From the NCBI GenBank assembly GCA_018399635.1, contig JAGYOH010000002.1, positions 62,001 through 126,000 on the forward strand: a stretch of DNA of 64,000 nucleotides, in the 5' to 3' direction. The number at the start of each line of letters is the position of its first letter. Within the stretch, counting starts at the first letter, position 1. Under the pieces are notes generated by a model. That model worked only from the letters and a program-made list of their open reading frames with translations. It was not told the DNA's origin and made no database searches. The translations under genes and the position numbers were made by a program. This DNA comes from Clostridia bacterium (GTDB lineage Bacteria > Bacillota > Clostridia > Peptostreptococcales > Acidaminobacteraceae). Below are positions 1 to 8,583 of this stretch, one piece after another.

Positions 1-1211
1 TTCACTCCCGGGACCTGGTCCTTGGGATCACCGGTTTTCACTTCAATGCCGTTGCTCCTGGCAAAGCTCAACTGAGGCTGGATGTGCTTGCCCGCTCCGG
101 TGTACTCCGTTTCCTGGACCACGACAATGGCCTCCTGGTCCATCTCTCTGGCCAGGCTGAAGGCCGCCACCAGGGAGGTGTTCCCTGCCGGACCTCTCTC
201 GAGACCCTCCAGCTGGGCCAGGGCCTCGGTGATATAGAAGACCTCTCCCTGGGTCACGCTCAGATAGCGGTCCATGTACCTCAGGGGTCTTGCCGCACTC
301 CTGGGCACGTCGGTGCGGTCCGGCCAGGTGGTGAAGGGCAGGCCGAAGCCGGTGTGCCCCGTGGTGAAGGACTTCTTGTTGAAGGCGGTGTCACTGGCCA
401 TGTGCAGGCCGCTGAGGTCCACGCTGGCCCCCACGATCCGGGTATCCAGGGCACCCGCCTTGAGGATGCCCCGGGCGGTTCCGGTGAGATTGCCCCCTCC
501 GGCGTTGGTGCAGACCACCACCTCGGGATCCTTGCCGTATTTCTCCCTGACCTGCATGACGAGCTCGTAGCCCAGGGTTTCCACCCCGGCGATGCCGTAG
601 GGAGTGTAGAGGGAGGCGTTGAAGTAGCCCGTCTCCTCCAGGAGGAGGAGAAACTCATAAAAGAGTTCCGGTCCCACGCTCAGCTGGACGACCTCGGCCC
701 CCAGGGCCTCGCACTTCCTGGCCTTCTCAATGATTTCAGGCTGACCGACGGTCCTCGAATCGTAGGTTTCCTGGACGATGATGCATTTGAGCCCCAGCAT
801 GGCGGCCTGGGAGGCCACCGCCGCCCCGTAATTGCCGCTGGTGGCGGCGATCACGCCTTCATAGCCCAGCTTTTTGGCGTGGTAGACCGCGGCCGCGGCC
901 CGGCGGGCCTTGTAGGAGCCGCTGGGATTGCTGGCCTCGTCCTTGATCATGATCCGGGCCCCCTTGCCCTGGGGGGCGACCTTTCTCACCAGGGCCGTGA
1001 GGTTCTTGAGCTCGAGGAGGGGGGTGTTCCCCACACCGGTGGCGGCCTGGATCTTCTGGATCTCCTCCAGGGTGTAGCCGGTTTCCTTCATCATCTTTTC
1101 ATAATCAAAGCCGATTCCCGGCCTTTCAAAAGCCTGGTAATCGAGGCCCACCGCCTTTTTCATGATCTCATTGCGACGGTCCATGACCCCTTGATAGGAA
1201 TTGTCCTTCAC
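1..1211 (-). CDS. ortB: 2-amino-4-oxopentanoate thiolase beta subunit OrtB (partial, 3' end outside window)
   Basis: PLP-dependent subunit of the thiolase that cleaves 2-amino-4-oxopentanoate with CoA to acetyl-CoA and alanine, the last step of oxidative ornithine fermentation. About 403 codons are visible and the frame runs off the left edge. The protein has a threonine-synthase-like PLP fold, and the predicted Schiff-base lysine lies in SNPSGSYKAR near residue 101. A glycine-rich phosphate loop (NAGGGN) comes later. The start is GTG at 1211, preceded by a GGAGGTG ribosome site inside ortA. The GTG overlaps the ortA stop (GTGA), so the two subunits are probably translationally coupled. The identity rests on the fold plus the ord-ortA neighbours. 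Confidence 0.9.
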   Translation of the reverse strand, partial: MKDNSYQGVMDRRNEIMKKAVGLDYQAFERPGIGFDYEKMMKETGYTLEEIQKIQAATGVGNTPLLELKNLTALVRKVAPQGKGARIMIKDEASNPSGSYKARRAAAAVYHAKKLGYEGVIAATSGNYGAAVASQAAMLGLKCIIVQETYDSRTVGQPEIIEKARKCEALGAEVVQLSVGPELFYEFLLLLEETGYFNASLYTPYGIAGVETLGYELVMQVREKYGKDPEVVVCTNAGGGNLTGTARGILKAGALDTRIVGASVDLSGLHMASDTAFNKKSFTTGHTGFGLPFTTWPDRTDVPRSAARPLRYMDRYLSVTQGEVFYITEALAQLEGLERGPAGNTSLVAAFSLAREMDQEAIVVVQETEYTGAGKHIQPQLSFARSNGIEVKTGDPKDQVPGV

Positions 1212-1516
1212 TTGGCCCCACCTCCGAACAGAATTTTCCTGAGGGTGAAACCCACCTGATGCAGCTCAGGCACGAAATCTCCGAAGGAATGCTTGTAGCT
1301 GGGCTCGATTTCCTCCAGGCGGCCCGACTCGATTCTCCCCGTCAGGGTTTCAACCGTCACCTTTTCTCCGATGGCGGCCTTATCATCCATTAAAAATCCT
1401 TTGACCCACATTTCAAGGGGGACCTGCCGGGTATCCTCGGGCACCTGGGGCGCCCGCTCTTCCTTGGTGAGGATCACGCGATAGATCTTGACCCATTGTC
1501 CTTTGACTGCTTCCAT
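1208..1516 (-). CDS. ortA: 2-amino-4-oxopentanoate thiolase alpha subunit OrtA
   Basis: Small 102-residue partner subunit of the OrtAB thiolase. It has no recognisable catalytic motif of its own. It is assigned from its size, the characteristic short beta-rich sequence (start MEAVKGQWVKIYR, later YKHSFGDFVPEL) and its place between ord and ortB, the order seen in Clostridium sticklandii-type ornithine operons. It starts 12 bp after the ord stop, with an AAGGAGGGT ribosome site, and its stop overlaps the ortB start. Confidence 0.9.
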   Translation of the reverse strand: MEAVKGQWVKIYRVILTKEERAPQVPEDTRQVPLEMWVKGFLMDDKAAIGEKVTVETLTGRIESGRLEEIEPSYKHSFGDFVPELHQVGFTLRKILFGGGAK

Positions 1517-1528
1517 CTAAAACCCTCC

Positions 1529-2575
1529 TTACTTCACGTACTTTCTGACGTCCCCCATCATGGCCCTGGGTACCGGAAGGTCCAGCATGGTTTTCAGACC
1601 CGGTTCCGCATTGATCACCTGGGGAATCATGTTGACACACATGGCGATGGTCCCCAGACCGCCGTCCACCTCGGGAGAAATCTGCATGTTGACCTCGGGA
1701 GAGCCCTTGAGGGTGATGTAGTCTCCCGTGTAGGTCTCCTCCATTTCAGGCTCGATCTGCTGGGGATGGATCATGTCGATCTTCACCTCGCCCTCCACGT
1801 AGCCCTGGCCGGTCATATTGACCCCGGCCACGTCCCCGGCCTTGACGAAGGCGTGGGGTGCCTGGCGGTCCACACTGGAAACGATGGGCAGCATCTGCTG
1901 GGCGAAGTTGTCCAGTTCCCAGCCGATGGCCTCGGAAATCATGCCCACGGATTCTCTGAAGCCCACATGCCCCGCCAGAGAACCGTCGGCCATGCCGGCT
2001 TCGAATTCATCGAGGGTGAGACCCACACCCTGCTCCTCCATGACCGCCGGTCCGAAGGGAGAAAGGGAATTGACCCGCTTGGCTTCGATATGGGTCACAT
2101 CCGTCATGCAGCCGGTCAGGGTCACCACCAGCAGGTCCATGATCAGTCCCGGATTGATGCCGGTTCCCAGGATGGAAACCCCGTTTTCCCTGGCGATCCG
2201 GTCCAGCTCTTCGGCCAGCTCAGGATGGGACGCCTTGGGAAAAGCCATCTCCTCCGCAGTGGAAATCACATTGATGCCCTTTTCCAGAACCACCTTGAGT
2301 CTGGGAAAGGCCTTTTCGGTGAAGCTGTCCGTCGCCGTGAGACAGATATCCACCTCCTGGTCGAGAACTTCCTCGATGCTGCTATTGATAATGACGGGCC
2401 TTCGGTCGCCCCGTTCGATCCCCAGAACCTCGTACATGTCCTTGCCGACTCTTGCTTCATTCCGGTCGCAGATGCCGACCACTTCAATCCCTTTTTTCGT
2501 GGTCAGCATGCGGGCCATCCCGCTGCCCATGGCACCGAAACCCCAGATTGCAACCTTGACATTTTCTTTTCTCAT
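1529..2575 (-). CDS. ord: 2,4-diaminopentanoate dehydrogenase Ord
   Basis: NAD(P)-dependent oxidative deamination of 2,4-diaminopentanoate to 2-amino-4-oxopentanoate, the step before OrtAB. The protein has 348 residues. The N-terminal Rossmann motif VAIWGFGAMGSGMA (residues about 7-20) and the dihydrodipicolinate-reductase-like architecture fit the family. I chose the ATG at 2575 because GGAGGTG sits at proper spacing. An in-frame upstream ATG at 2629 lies inside the sigma-54 promoter. First gene of the operon ord-ortA-ortB. The AdoCbl-dependent D-ornithine aminomutase genes (oraS/oraE) would be expected to the left of the window. Confidence 0.93.
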   Translation of the reverse strand: MRKENVKVAIWGFGAMGSGMARMLTTKKGIEVVGICDRNEARVGKDMYEVLGIERGDRRPVIINSSIEEVLDQEVDICLTATDSFTEKAFPRLKVVLEKGINVISTAEEMAFPKASHPELAEELDRIARENGVSILGTGINPGLIMDLLVVTLTGCMTDVTHIEAKRVNSLSPFGPAVMEEQGVGLTLDEFEAGMADGSLAGHVGFRESVGMISEAIGWELDNFAQQMLPIVSSVDRQAPHAFVKAGDVAGVNMTGQGYVEGEVKIDMIHPQQIEPEMEETYTGDYITLKGSPEVNMQISPEVDGGLGTIAMCVNMIPQVINAEPGLKTMLDLPVPRAMMGDVRKYVK

Positions 2576-2612
2576 ACCTGCACCTCCAGAAATTATTCTC
2601 ATCTCTTTGAGA

Positions 2613-2629
2613 TGCAAACACCATGCCAA
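2613..2629 (-). promoter_or_regulatory. sigma-54 (-24/-12) promoter of the ornithine operon
   Basis: On the minus strand the sequence reads TTGGCATGGTGTTTGCA, a close match to the RpoN consensus TTGGCACGNNNNTTGCT with the GG and GC dinucleotides at the correct 10-bp spacing. It lies 38 bp upstream of the ord start and is preceded by a gene for a sigma-54 activator. Confidence 0.85.
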
Positions 2630-2642
2630 AAAAAAACGTCAA

Positions 2643-2668
2643 AAAACAGGGAAAAAACCCTGTTTGAG
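2643..2668 (-). terminator. Rho-independent terminator of the activator gene
   Basis: AACAGGG and CCCTGTT pair across a T-rich loop, followed by T-rich sequence on the minus strand. It lies between the activator-site palindromes and the sigma-54 promoter, separating activator transcription from ord transcription. Confidence 0.65.
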
Positions 2669-2688
2669 GCGGTTGTCATAGGGAATAT

Positions 2689-2754
2689 GCAAAATATTTT
2701 GCTTTATACCTGCAAATTATTTTGCTTTCATCGATGAAGTGCAAATATTTTTGC
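2689..2754. promoter_or_regulatory. Three GCAAA(A/T)-TTTGC palindromes, probable activator (UAS) sites
   Basis: Three 14-bp palindrome-like copies occur: GCAAAATATTTTGC (2689-2702), GCAAATTATTTTGC (2712-2725) and GCAAATATTTTTGC (2741-2754). They lie 60-140 bp upstream of the sigma-54 promoter, where enhancer-binding proteins of the RocR/NtrC type bind. The last copy ends just after the activator stop codon. Binding by the adjacent activator is inferred. Confidence 0.7.
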
Positions 2755-2756
2755 GG

Positions 2757-4166
2757 TTACTTCAGGTCGTAGACCCGCATCTTGTACTGGAGATTCTGCC
2801 GGGACAGGCCCAGATCCTCGGAGGCCCTGGAGATGTTGCCCCGGTGAAACTTGAGATACCCCTGGATGATGGCCTTCTCCTGATGCTTGAGGTAGGCGGA
2901 CAGACTCTCGAATTCCTTGAGGTGGTCCACCCGCCAGGTCACCGGGACGATCTCTTCACCCCGGGACAGATAGCTGGGCATGTGGTTGAGGGTCATCACG
3001 TGCTCCTCCTCGTCGATCATGTTCATGGCGGACTCCACGAAGTTCTTGAGCTCCCGCACGTTCCCCACCCAGTCGTAATCCAGGAGGGTGGCGATGAGGA
3101 GATCCGAGGCCATCCACACGTCCTTGTCCAGGGTCTGATTGAACTCCCTGATGAAGGTGTCCACGAGAATGGGGATATCCTCCCTCCGCTCCTTCAGGTT
3201 GGGCACATGGAGGGCGATGACGTTGATCCGGTAATAGAGGTCCTTTCTCAGAATCCCCTTTTCAATGAGGGACAGGGGGTCCTCGTTCACGGCTGAAATG
3301 ATCCTGACGTCGACGGGGATGTCCTTGGACCCCCCCACCCTTCTGACGTAGTTTTCCTGCAGGACCCTGAGCAGCTTGGCCTGGAGATGGGGACTCATGG
3401 AATTGATCTCATCCAGGAAAAGGGTGCCCCCGTCGGCCTGTTCAAACAGCCCCGGTCGATCCATGGCCCCGGTGAAGCTCCCCTTGCTGGTGCCGAAGAG
3501 CAGACTTTCCAGGAGGGTTTCCGGAATGGCCGCGCAGTTCTGGGCCACGAAGGGCTTGTGCTTTCTTTTGGATTCGTAGTGGATGCTCTGGGCGAAGAGC
3601 TCCTTGCCCGTTCCCGTATCCCCGTCGATGAGGACGCTGGAACTGCTCCTGGTGGCCCTGCGGGCCAGGGCGATGGCCTTGAGGAATTCCGGGGTTCTTC
3701 CCACCAGACTTTCGAAGCTGTAGGTCTTCTTGCCCTCTTTTTTGGGGGACTCGGGCAAAAGCCGCTGCTGCAGGTCCATGATCTTCTGGGACATGTCCGT
3801 GACCACCGTCTGGTCCCTGGCGATTTCCACGGCCCCCACCAGGGTTCCCTCATGAAAAATGGGATAGGTGGAATTCACGGTGGAAATCCTCTTGCCGTTG
3901 AAGTTCACATAGGTCTGCTCCTGATTGATGATCTCCCGCCGGGTCTTGAGCACCGTGAGGATGGTGGAGTTCATCTCCGTCCACTCGGGATACAGGTCTT
4001 CAAGATGGCGGCCCATGACCATTTCCTCCCGGAGGCCCTCGATGACCTCCATGGCCCGATTGTAAAACACGGTGATGCCGGCCACATCCACGATGTGGAC
4101 GCCCTCCTCGATATTTGAAAGAATATCCCGAGAGGCATCCACCAGAATCTCGCATTGCTTCACCAA
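2757..4166 (-). CDS. Sigma-54-dependent transcriptional activator (RocR-like)
   Basis: Bacterial enhancer-binding protein of 469 residues. An N-terminal PAS-type sensor (about 10-130) probably senses a metabolite. The AAA+ domain has Walker A GDTGTGKE (182-189), the sigma-54-contacting loop as GSFTGA rather than the commoner GAFTGA, and GGTLFLDEIN as Walker B. A Fis-type HTH occupies about 430-469. The start is TTG (4166) or GTG (4163) after a GGGGGTG site. Its position immediately upstream of the palindromes and the sigma-54 promoter of ord makes it the likely ornithine-operon activator. RocR controls arginine/ornithine catabolism in Bacillus. The effector here is unknown. Confidence 0.9.
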   Translation of the reverse strand: MVKQCEILVDASRDILSNIEEGVHIVDVAGITVFYNRAMEVIEGLREEMVMGRHLEDLYPEWTEMNSTILTVLKTRREIINQEQTYVNFNGKRISTVNSTYPIFHEGTLVGAVEIARDQTVVTDMSQKIMDLQQRLLPESPKKEGKKTYSFESLVGRTPEFLKAIALARRATRSSSSVLIDGDTGTGKELFAQSIHYESKRKHKPFVAQNCAAIPETLLESLLFGTSKGSFTGAMDRPGLFEQADGGTLFLDEINSMSPHLQAKLLRVLQENYVRRVGGSKDIPVDVRIISAVNEDPLSLIEKGILRKDLYYRINVIALHVPNLKERREDIPILVDTFIREFNQTLDKDVWMASDLLIATLLDYDWVGNVRELKNFVESAMNMIDEEEHVMTLNHMPSYLSRGEEIVPVTWRVDHLKEFESLSAYLKHQEKAIIQGYLKFHRGNISRASEDLGLSRQNLQYKMRVYDLK

Positions 4167-4209
4167 ACAACACCCCCTTACCCCTCAATCATACCACAAA
4201 AGGAGGCCT

Positions 4210-5553
4210 TTATCGAAGATCGATGTCGCTGTAGATCTTTTTCACCGCCACGGACTGGTAGGCCGGCCGGAGGATTTTTTCATCGGATAAAAGCTGTTCC
4301 ATGCGGTGGGCGCACCAGCCCGCCACCCGGGCGACGGCGAAGATGGGGGTGAAAAGATCCTGGGGAATGTCCAGCATTTGATAGACCAGGCCGGAATACA
4401 GGTCCACATTGGCGGGGATCAGGGCCTTGGGACCCTTGACCTCGAAGAATATTTCCTGGGTCAGGGCCTCAATGGCGGCATAGAGCTCGAATTCCTCGAG
4501 GCAGTCCTTCTCCTGGGCCAGCTTCCTGGCCTTGTCCTTGAGAATCCGGGCCCTGACATCACTCATGGTGTAGACGGCGTGGCCCATGCCGTAGATCAGA
4601 CCCCGGCCGTCAAAGGCCTCCCCCTCGAGAATTTTTCTCAGATAGGCCTTGAGGGCCCCGGGGTCCCGGGGGTCACAATGGGCCTTGATGTCCGCCACCA
4701 TCTGGCTGACCTTGATGTTGGCCCCGCCGTGCTTGGGGCCCTTGAGGCAGCCCACCGCCGCCGCAATGGCGGAGTAGGTGTCGGTCCCGCTCGAGGACAC
4801 CACGTGGGTGGCGAAGGAGGAGTTGTTGCCGCCCCCGTGGTCGGCATGGAGGACCAGGCACAGGTCGAGGATCTCCGCCTCGGTCCGGCTGTAGCGGTTG
4901 TCGGGACGAATCATGTGAAGAATGTTCCCCGCTGTCCCGATGCCGGCCTGGGGACTGTGGATGTGGAGACTCAGATTGTCGAAATAGTGGGCCTTGGCCT
5001 GGTAGCCGTAGGCAATGATGGTGGGGAAGCGGGCGATGAGATAGAGACTCTGGACCAGCAGATTCTTCACACTGAGATCGTCGGGATCCGGATCCTGGGA
5101 GTAGAGGACCAGGACACTCCGCTGCAGCTTGTTCATCACATCCCTGGAGGGGATCTTGAGGATCATGTTCTCGGTGAAATTGTCCGGAAGCCGCCGCATG
5201 GCATCCAGGAGTTCATTGAAGGCTTCAAGTTCTCCGGCGGTGGGAAGGACGCCGAAAATCAAGAGGTAGACGGTTTCCTCGAAGCCCCTCATCCCCTTTG
5301 AGGAAAACCCCTCCACCAGCTCGTTGATCTCGATGCCCCGGTAGTAGAGCCGGCCCGGGGCGGGATACTTGACCCCCTCCTTCAGTTGGTAGCCCACTAC
5401 GCTGCTCACCTGGGTCAGTCCCACCATGACCCCGGTCCCGTTCTCGTTCCTGAGCCCCCGTTTGAGGTTGTACTTGTGGTAGAATTCCGGATTGATCCGG
5501 TTGGTGATGGCGGCCAGGGCCGTCAATTGGTTGACAAGTGGATGGTCCTTCAT
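4210..5553 (-). CDS. Citrate synthase
   Basis: Condenses oxaloacetate and acetyl-CoA to citrate. The 447 residues include the hallmark active-site segments LHADHGGGNNSS, KGPKHGGAN and GMGHAVY, and a late RVAGWCAHRMEQ motif. The length is somewhat above the usual type II enzyme because of an N-terminal extension. It starts at ATG 5553, directly after the isocitrate dehydrogenase stop, with AAGGTTAA as ribosome site. It is last in the aconitase-IDH-citrate synthase operon, which suggests a citrate to 2-oxoglutarate branch for glutamate synthesis. Confidence 0.95.
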   Translation of the reverse strand: MKDHPLVNQLTALAAITNRINPEFYHKYNLKRGLRNENGTGVMVGLTQVSSVVGYQLKEGVKYPAPGRLYYRGIEINELVEGFSSKGMRGFEETVYLLIFGVLPTAGELEAFNELLDAMRRLPDNFTENMILKIPSRDVMNKLQRSVLVLYSQDPDPDDLSVKNLLVQSLYLIARFPTIIAYGYQAKAHYFDNLSLHIHSPQAGIGTAGNILHMIRPDNRYSRTEAEILDLCLVLHADHGGGNNSSFATHVVSSSGTDTYSAIAAAVGCLKGPKHGGANIKVSQMVADIKAHCDPRDPGALKAYLRKILEGEAFDGRGLIYGMGHAVYTMSDVRARILKDKARKLAQEKDCLEEFELYAAIEALTQEIFFEVKGPKALIPANVDLYSGLVYQMLDIPQDLFTPIFAVARVAGWCAHRMEQLLSDEKILRPAYQSVAVKKIYSDIDLR

Positions 5554-5556
5554 GCT

Positions 5557-6546
5557 TTAACCTTCTTTCATGGCGGCAATAATGGCTTTTTCCATGGCCA
5601 GGGTGGTGTCCCGCCCCCCCAGGTCCGGTGTCCTGACCCGGCCCCGGGCCAGGATGCGGTTCACGGCCTTTTCAATGGCCCCGGCCTTTTCCTCCTCCCC
5701 CACGTGCCTCAGGAGGAGGGCCCCGCTTCTGATCATGGCGACGGGATTGGCGATCCCCCTGCCGGCGATATCCGGGGCACTGCCGTGGACGGCTTCAAAA
5801 ATCGCTCCCTCATCACCGATGTTCCCCGAAGGAACAAGGCCGAGGCCCCCCACCAGGCCGGCGCCCAGGTCGCTGAGGATGTCCCCGTAGAGATTCATGG
5901 TGACGATGATGCCGAAGGCCTGGGGCCGCATCACCATCTGCAGGCACATGTTGTCCACGATGACCTCTTCGAGAGGGATACCGAAATCCCCCGCCGTCTC
6001 CCGGGCGATCTTCAGAAAGAGGCCGTCGGAATACTTCAGGATATTGGCCTTGTGGACCACTGTCACCTTGGACTTTTTCAAGATCCTGGCCGATTCAAAA
6101 GCCTTGAAGAGAATCCTTTTCGAGGCCTTGCGGGTGACCACCTTCACCGCCTCCACCCGGTCCGGGCTGACGATCCGCTCGACGCCCCCGTAGAGACCCT
6201 CGGTGTTTTCTCTGAAAATGATCATGTCGATGTCCCCAGGGACATTCCTGATGGGGCGGATATTGGCATAGAGGTCGAACCGCTTCCGGAGGGCCACGTT
6301 GACACTGGTGAAGCCTCCCCCCACCGGAGTAGTGATGGGGCCCTTGAGGGCCAGGCGGGTTCTGTCGAGGCTTTCAATCAAGGCCCCCGGAATCAGCTCC
6401 CCGGTTTTTTTCAGGGTCTCGCCGCCGGCTTCAAAGGTCTCGAAGGCCAGGGAGAGTCCGGTGGCTTCCAGGACCCTTCGGGCACTGTGGGCCACTTCCT
6501 TGCCGATGCCATCCCCTTCGATGAGGGTGATCCTATAGGTTTTCAT
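5557..6546 (-). CDS. NAD(P)-dependent isocitrate dehydrogenase (isocitrate/isopropylmalate family)
   Basis: Oxidative decarboxylation of isocitrate to 2-oxoglutarate. The 329-residue enzyme shows the family start [24 protein letters not shown] and the Mg/substrate segment [19 protein letters not shown], followed by [13 protein letters not shown] chose ATG 6546 (AAGGAGTG seven bases upstream) rather than the GTG at 6555, which overlaps that site. It overlaps the aconitase stop by 14 bp. The flanking aconitase and citrate synthase genes favour isocitrate over 3-isopropylmalate as substrate. Confidence 0.92.
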   Translation of the reverse strand: MKTYRITLIEGDGIGKEVAHSARRVLEATGLSLAFETFEAGGETLKKTGELIPGALIESLDRTRLALKGPITTPVGGGFTSVNVALRKRFDLYANIRPIRNVPGDIDMIIFRENTEGLYGGVERIVSPDRVEAVKVVTRKASKRILFKAFESARILKKSKVTVVHKANILKYSDGLFLKIARETAGDFGIPLEEVIVDNMCLQMVMRPQAFGIIVTMNLYGDILSDLGAGLVGGLGLVPSGNIGDEGAIFEAVHGSAPDIAGRGIANPVAMIRSGALLLRHVGEEEKAGAIEKAVNRILARGRVRTPDLGGRDTTLAMEKAIIAAMKEG

Positions 6547-8464
6547 CCTTTTCACTCCTTAAACGGTTGATGGTTCCTCCCAGGAGGAGGGTCCGGGTTT
6601 CCCTGGGAGAACCGGTGAAACGGCAGGCCAGCTTCTCCCGCCGGCTGAGGTTCGTCACCTCGATGATGCCGCCTGCCTCAAGGGCCTGTCTCAGACCGGT
6701 CATCTCGAGCTCGTCCCCCTCTCCCAGGGCCTGATAATCCTCCGGATTGACAAATTCCAGGGGCACAATCCCGCTGTTGATGAGATTGGACCGGTGGATC
6801 CTGGCGTAGGATCTGGCGATGACCGCCCTGACGCCGAGATGCAGGGGAACCAGGGCCGCATGCTCCCGGCTGGACCCCTGGCCGTAATTCTCCCCCCCGA
6901 CGACAAAACCGCCGGCCATGGCCGAGGCCCTTGCGGCAAAGTCAGGGCACTGGCTCTTGAAGCAGTACTCTGACAGCCTGGGAATATTGGACCGGAAGGG
7001 GAGCAGGGCCGCCGTGGAGGGCATGATGTCATCCGTGGTGATATGGTCCCCCACCTTGAGAAGGACGGTCTTCACCAGGGTGTCCTCGAGAGGGCCCCCC
7101 CGGGGGAAGGGTTTGATGTTGACCCCCATGATCAAGGTCACCGGTTCAGAGCTTTCAACCGGAGGAATCAGGTACTCCTCCCCCCCGGCAAAGACTTCAG
7201 GATAGGCCACCCGGGGCATTTCACCCAGGGTCCGGGGATCTGTCAATCTGCCGGTGACGGCACTGACCGCCGCCGCCGCCGGTCCCAGGAGGTAGACCTC
7301 GGCGTCCAGGGTCCCGCTGCGACCCTTGAAATTCCGGTTGAAGGTCCTCAGGGAGATGCCTCCCGAGGGAGGCGCCTGACCCATGCCGATGCAGGGGCCG
7401 CAGGCGGATTCCAGGATTCTGGCGCCGGCCCCGATGAGGTCCGACAGGGCTCCGGAATCACTCAGGGCCCTCAAGACCCCCGCCGAACCCGGTGAAATGA
7501 CCAGACTCACGTCGGGGTGGACCCTTTTGCCCTTGAGGATCTTCGCCACCATCATCAGGTCGCCGTAGCTCGAATTGGTGCAGCTGCCGATGGCCACCTG
7601 GTCCACCTTGAGGGGATGGTCCTTGACCCGGGCCACCCGGTCCGGACTGTGGGGCAGGGCCACCAGGGGCTCGAGGCCGTCAAGGTCGATGGTGATTTCG
7701 GCGTCGTATTCCGCCCCCTCATCCGCTGCCAGGGGCCTGTAGTCCCCCCCTCGACCCTGGCGAAGGAGATAGGCCAGGGTCACTTCATCGCTGGGAAAAA
7801 TGGAGGAGGTGGCTCCGAGCTCCGCCCCCATGTTGGCGATGGTGGCCCGGTCCGTGAGGGACAGACTCCCCAGTCCCTCCCCCCGGTACTCCAGGATATA
7901 GCCGACCCCCCCCTTCACCGACAGGTCGGAGAGAATCTTGAGGATCACGTCCTTGCCCCCCACCCAGGCTGGCAGTTTTCCCTTCAGATTCACCGCCATG
8001 ACTCCGGGCACCTTCATGTCATAGGTCCCCGTGGCCATGGCCACCGCCACATCGAGACCTCCCGCCCCCATGGCCAGGGCTCCCATGGCCCCGCCCGTGG
8101 GGGTATGGGAATCAGAGCCCAGGAGGCTTGTCCCCGGGACCGCAAACCTTTCCAGATGGACCTGGTGACAGATTCCTCCCCCCGCTTTGGAAAAATAGAG
8201 TCCGTATTTTCTGGCCGCCGACTGGATGAAACGGTGGTCATCGGCGTTTTCAAACCCCGTTTGAAGGGTGTTGTGGTCGATATAGGCGACGGAAAGCGCG
8301 GTCTTGATCTTTCTGATGCCAAGCGCCTCCAGCTGCAGGTAGACCATGGTGCCCGTGGAATCCTGGGTCAGGGTCTGGTCGATGCGGATCTTGATTTCCC
8401 TTCCCCTGGACAGTTCCCCCTGGATCAAATGCTCCCTCAGTATCTTCATCGTCAGATTGGCCAT
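6533..8464 (-). CDS. Aconitate hydratase
   Basis: Isomerises citrate to isocitrate with a [4Fe-4S] cluster. The protein has about 643 residues, the shorter aconitase/homoaconitase-like type. Cluster cysteines are visible in IGSCTNSS and SACGPCIGMG, and the swivel domain carries GGENYGQGSSREHAAL. Both ATG 8464 and GTG 8470 are possible starts; the AAAGGGTG site favours the ATG. First gene of the three-gene operon, with a strong vegetative promoter upstream. Confidence 0.94.
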   Translation of the reverse strand: MANLTMKILREHLIQGELSRGREIKIRIDQTLTQDSTGTMVYLQLEALGIRKIKTALSVAYIDHNTLQTGFENADDHRFIQSAARKYGLYFSKAGGGICHQVHLERFAVPGTSLLGSDSHTPTGGAMGALAMGAGGLDVAVAMATGTYDMKVPGVMAVNLKGKLPAWVGGKDVILKILSDLSVKGGVGYILEYRGEGLGSLSLTDRATIANMGAELGATSSIFPSDEVTLAYLLRQGRGGDYRPLAADEGAEYDAEITIDLDGLEPLVALPHSPDRVARVKDHPLKVDQVAIGSCTNSSYGDLMMVAKILKGKRVHPDVSLVISPGSAGVLRALSDSGALSDLIGAGARILESACGPCIGMGQAPPSGGISLRTFNRNFKGRSGTLDAEVYLLGPAAAAVSAVTGRLTDPRTLGEMPRVAYPEVFAGGEEYLIPPVESSEPVTLIMGVNIKPFPRGGPLEDTLVKTVLLKVGDHITTDDIMPSTAALLPFRSNIPRLSEYCFKSQCPDFAARASAMAGGFVVGGENYGQGSSREHAALVPLHLGVRAVIARSYARIHRSNLINSGIVPLEFVNPEDYQALGEGDELEMTGLRQALEAGGIIEVTNLSRREKLACRFTGSPRETRTLLLGGTINRLRSEKDENL

Positions 8465-8498
8465 CAGCACAACACCCTTTCATGTATATTCGCATACA

Positions 8499-8527
8499 AT
8501 TATACGCATAAACATGCATGCGGTCAA
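8499..8527 (-). promoter_or_regulatory. Sigma-A promoter of the aconitase operon
   Basis: Minus strand: TTGACC (8522-8527), a 17-bp spacer, then TATAAT (8499-8504), 35 bp upstream of the aconitase start. The spacer and -10 flank contain alternating GCATGCATG and ATGCG/CGCAT sequences that could be an operator, though no specific regulator is evident. Confidence 0.8.
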
Positions 8528-8556
8528 GTTTTTTCCACGGACGGGATTTTCCCCAT

Positions 8557-8583
8557 CAAAAAAGGAGCAGATTGCTCTACTCC
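8557..8583 (-). terminator. Terminator of the surface-glycan operon
   Basis: On the minus strand GAGCA-ATC-TGCTC, with flanking GGAG/CTCC, precedes TTTTTT. It overlaps the TAG stop of the glycosyltransferase gene. Confidence 0.7.

Noticed and set aside
84-1259. Long plus-strand open frame opposite ortB
   Set aside because: GC-rich antisense shadow with no family match; the minus strand carries the clear PLP enzyme.
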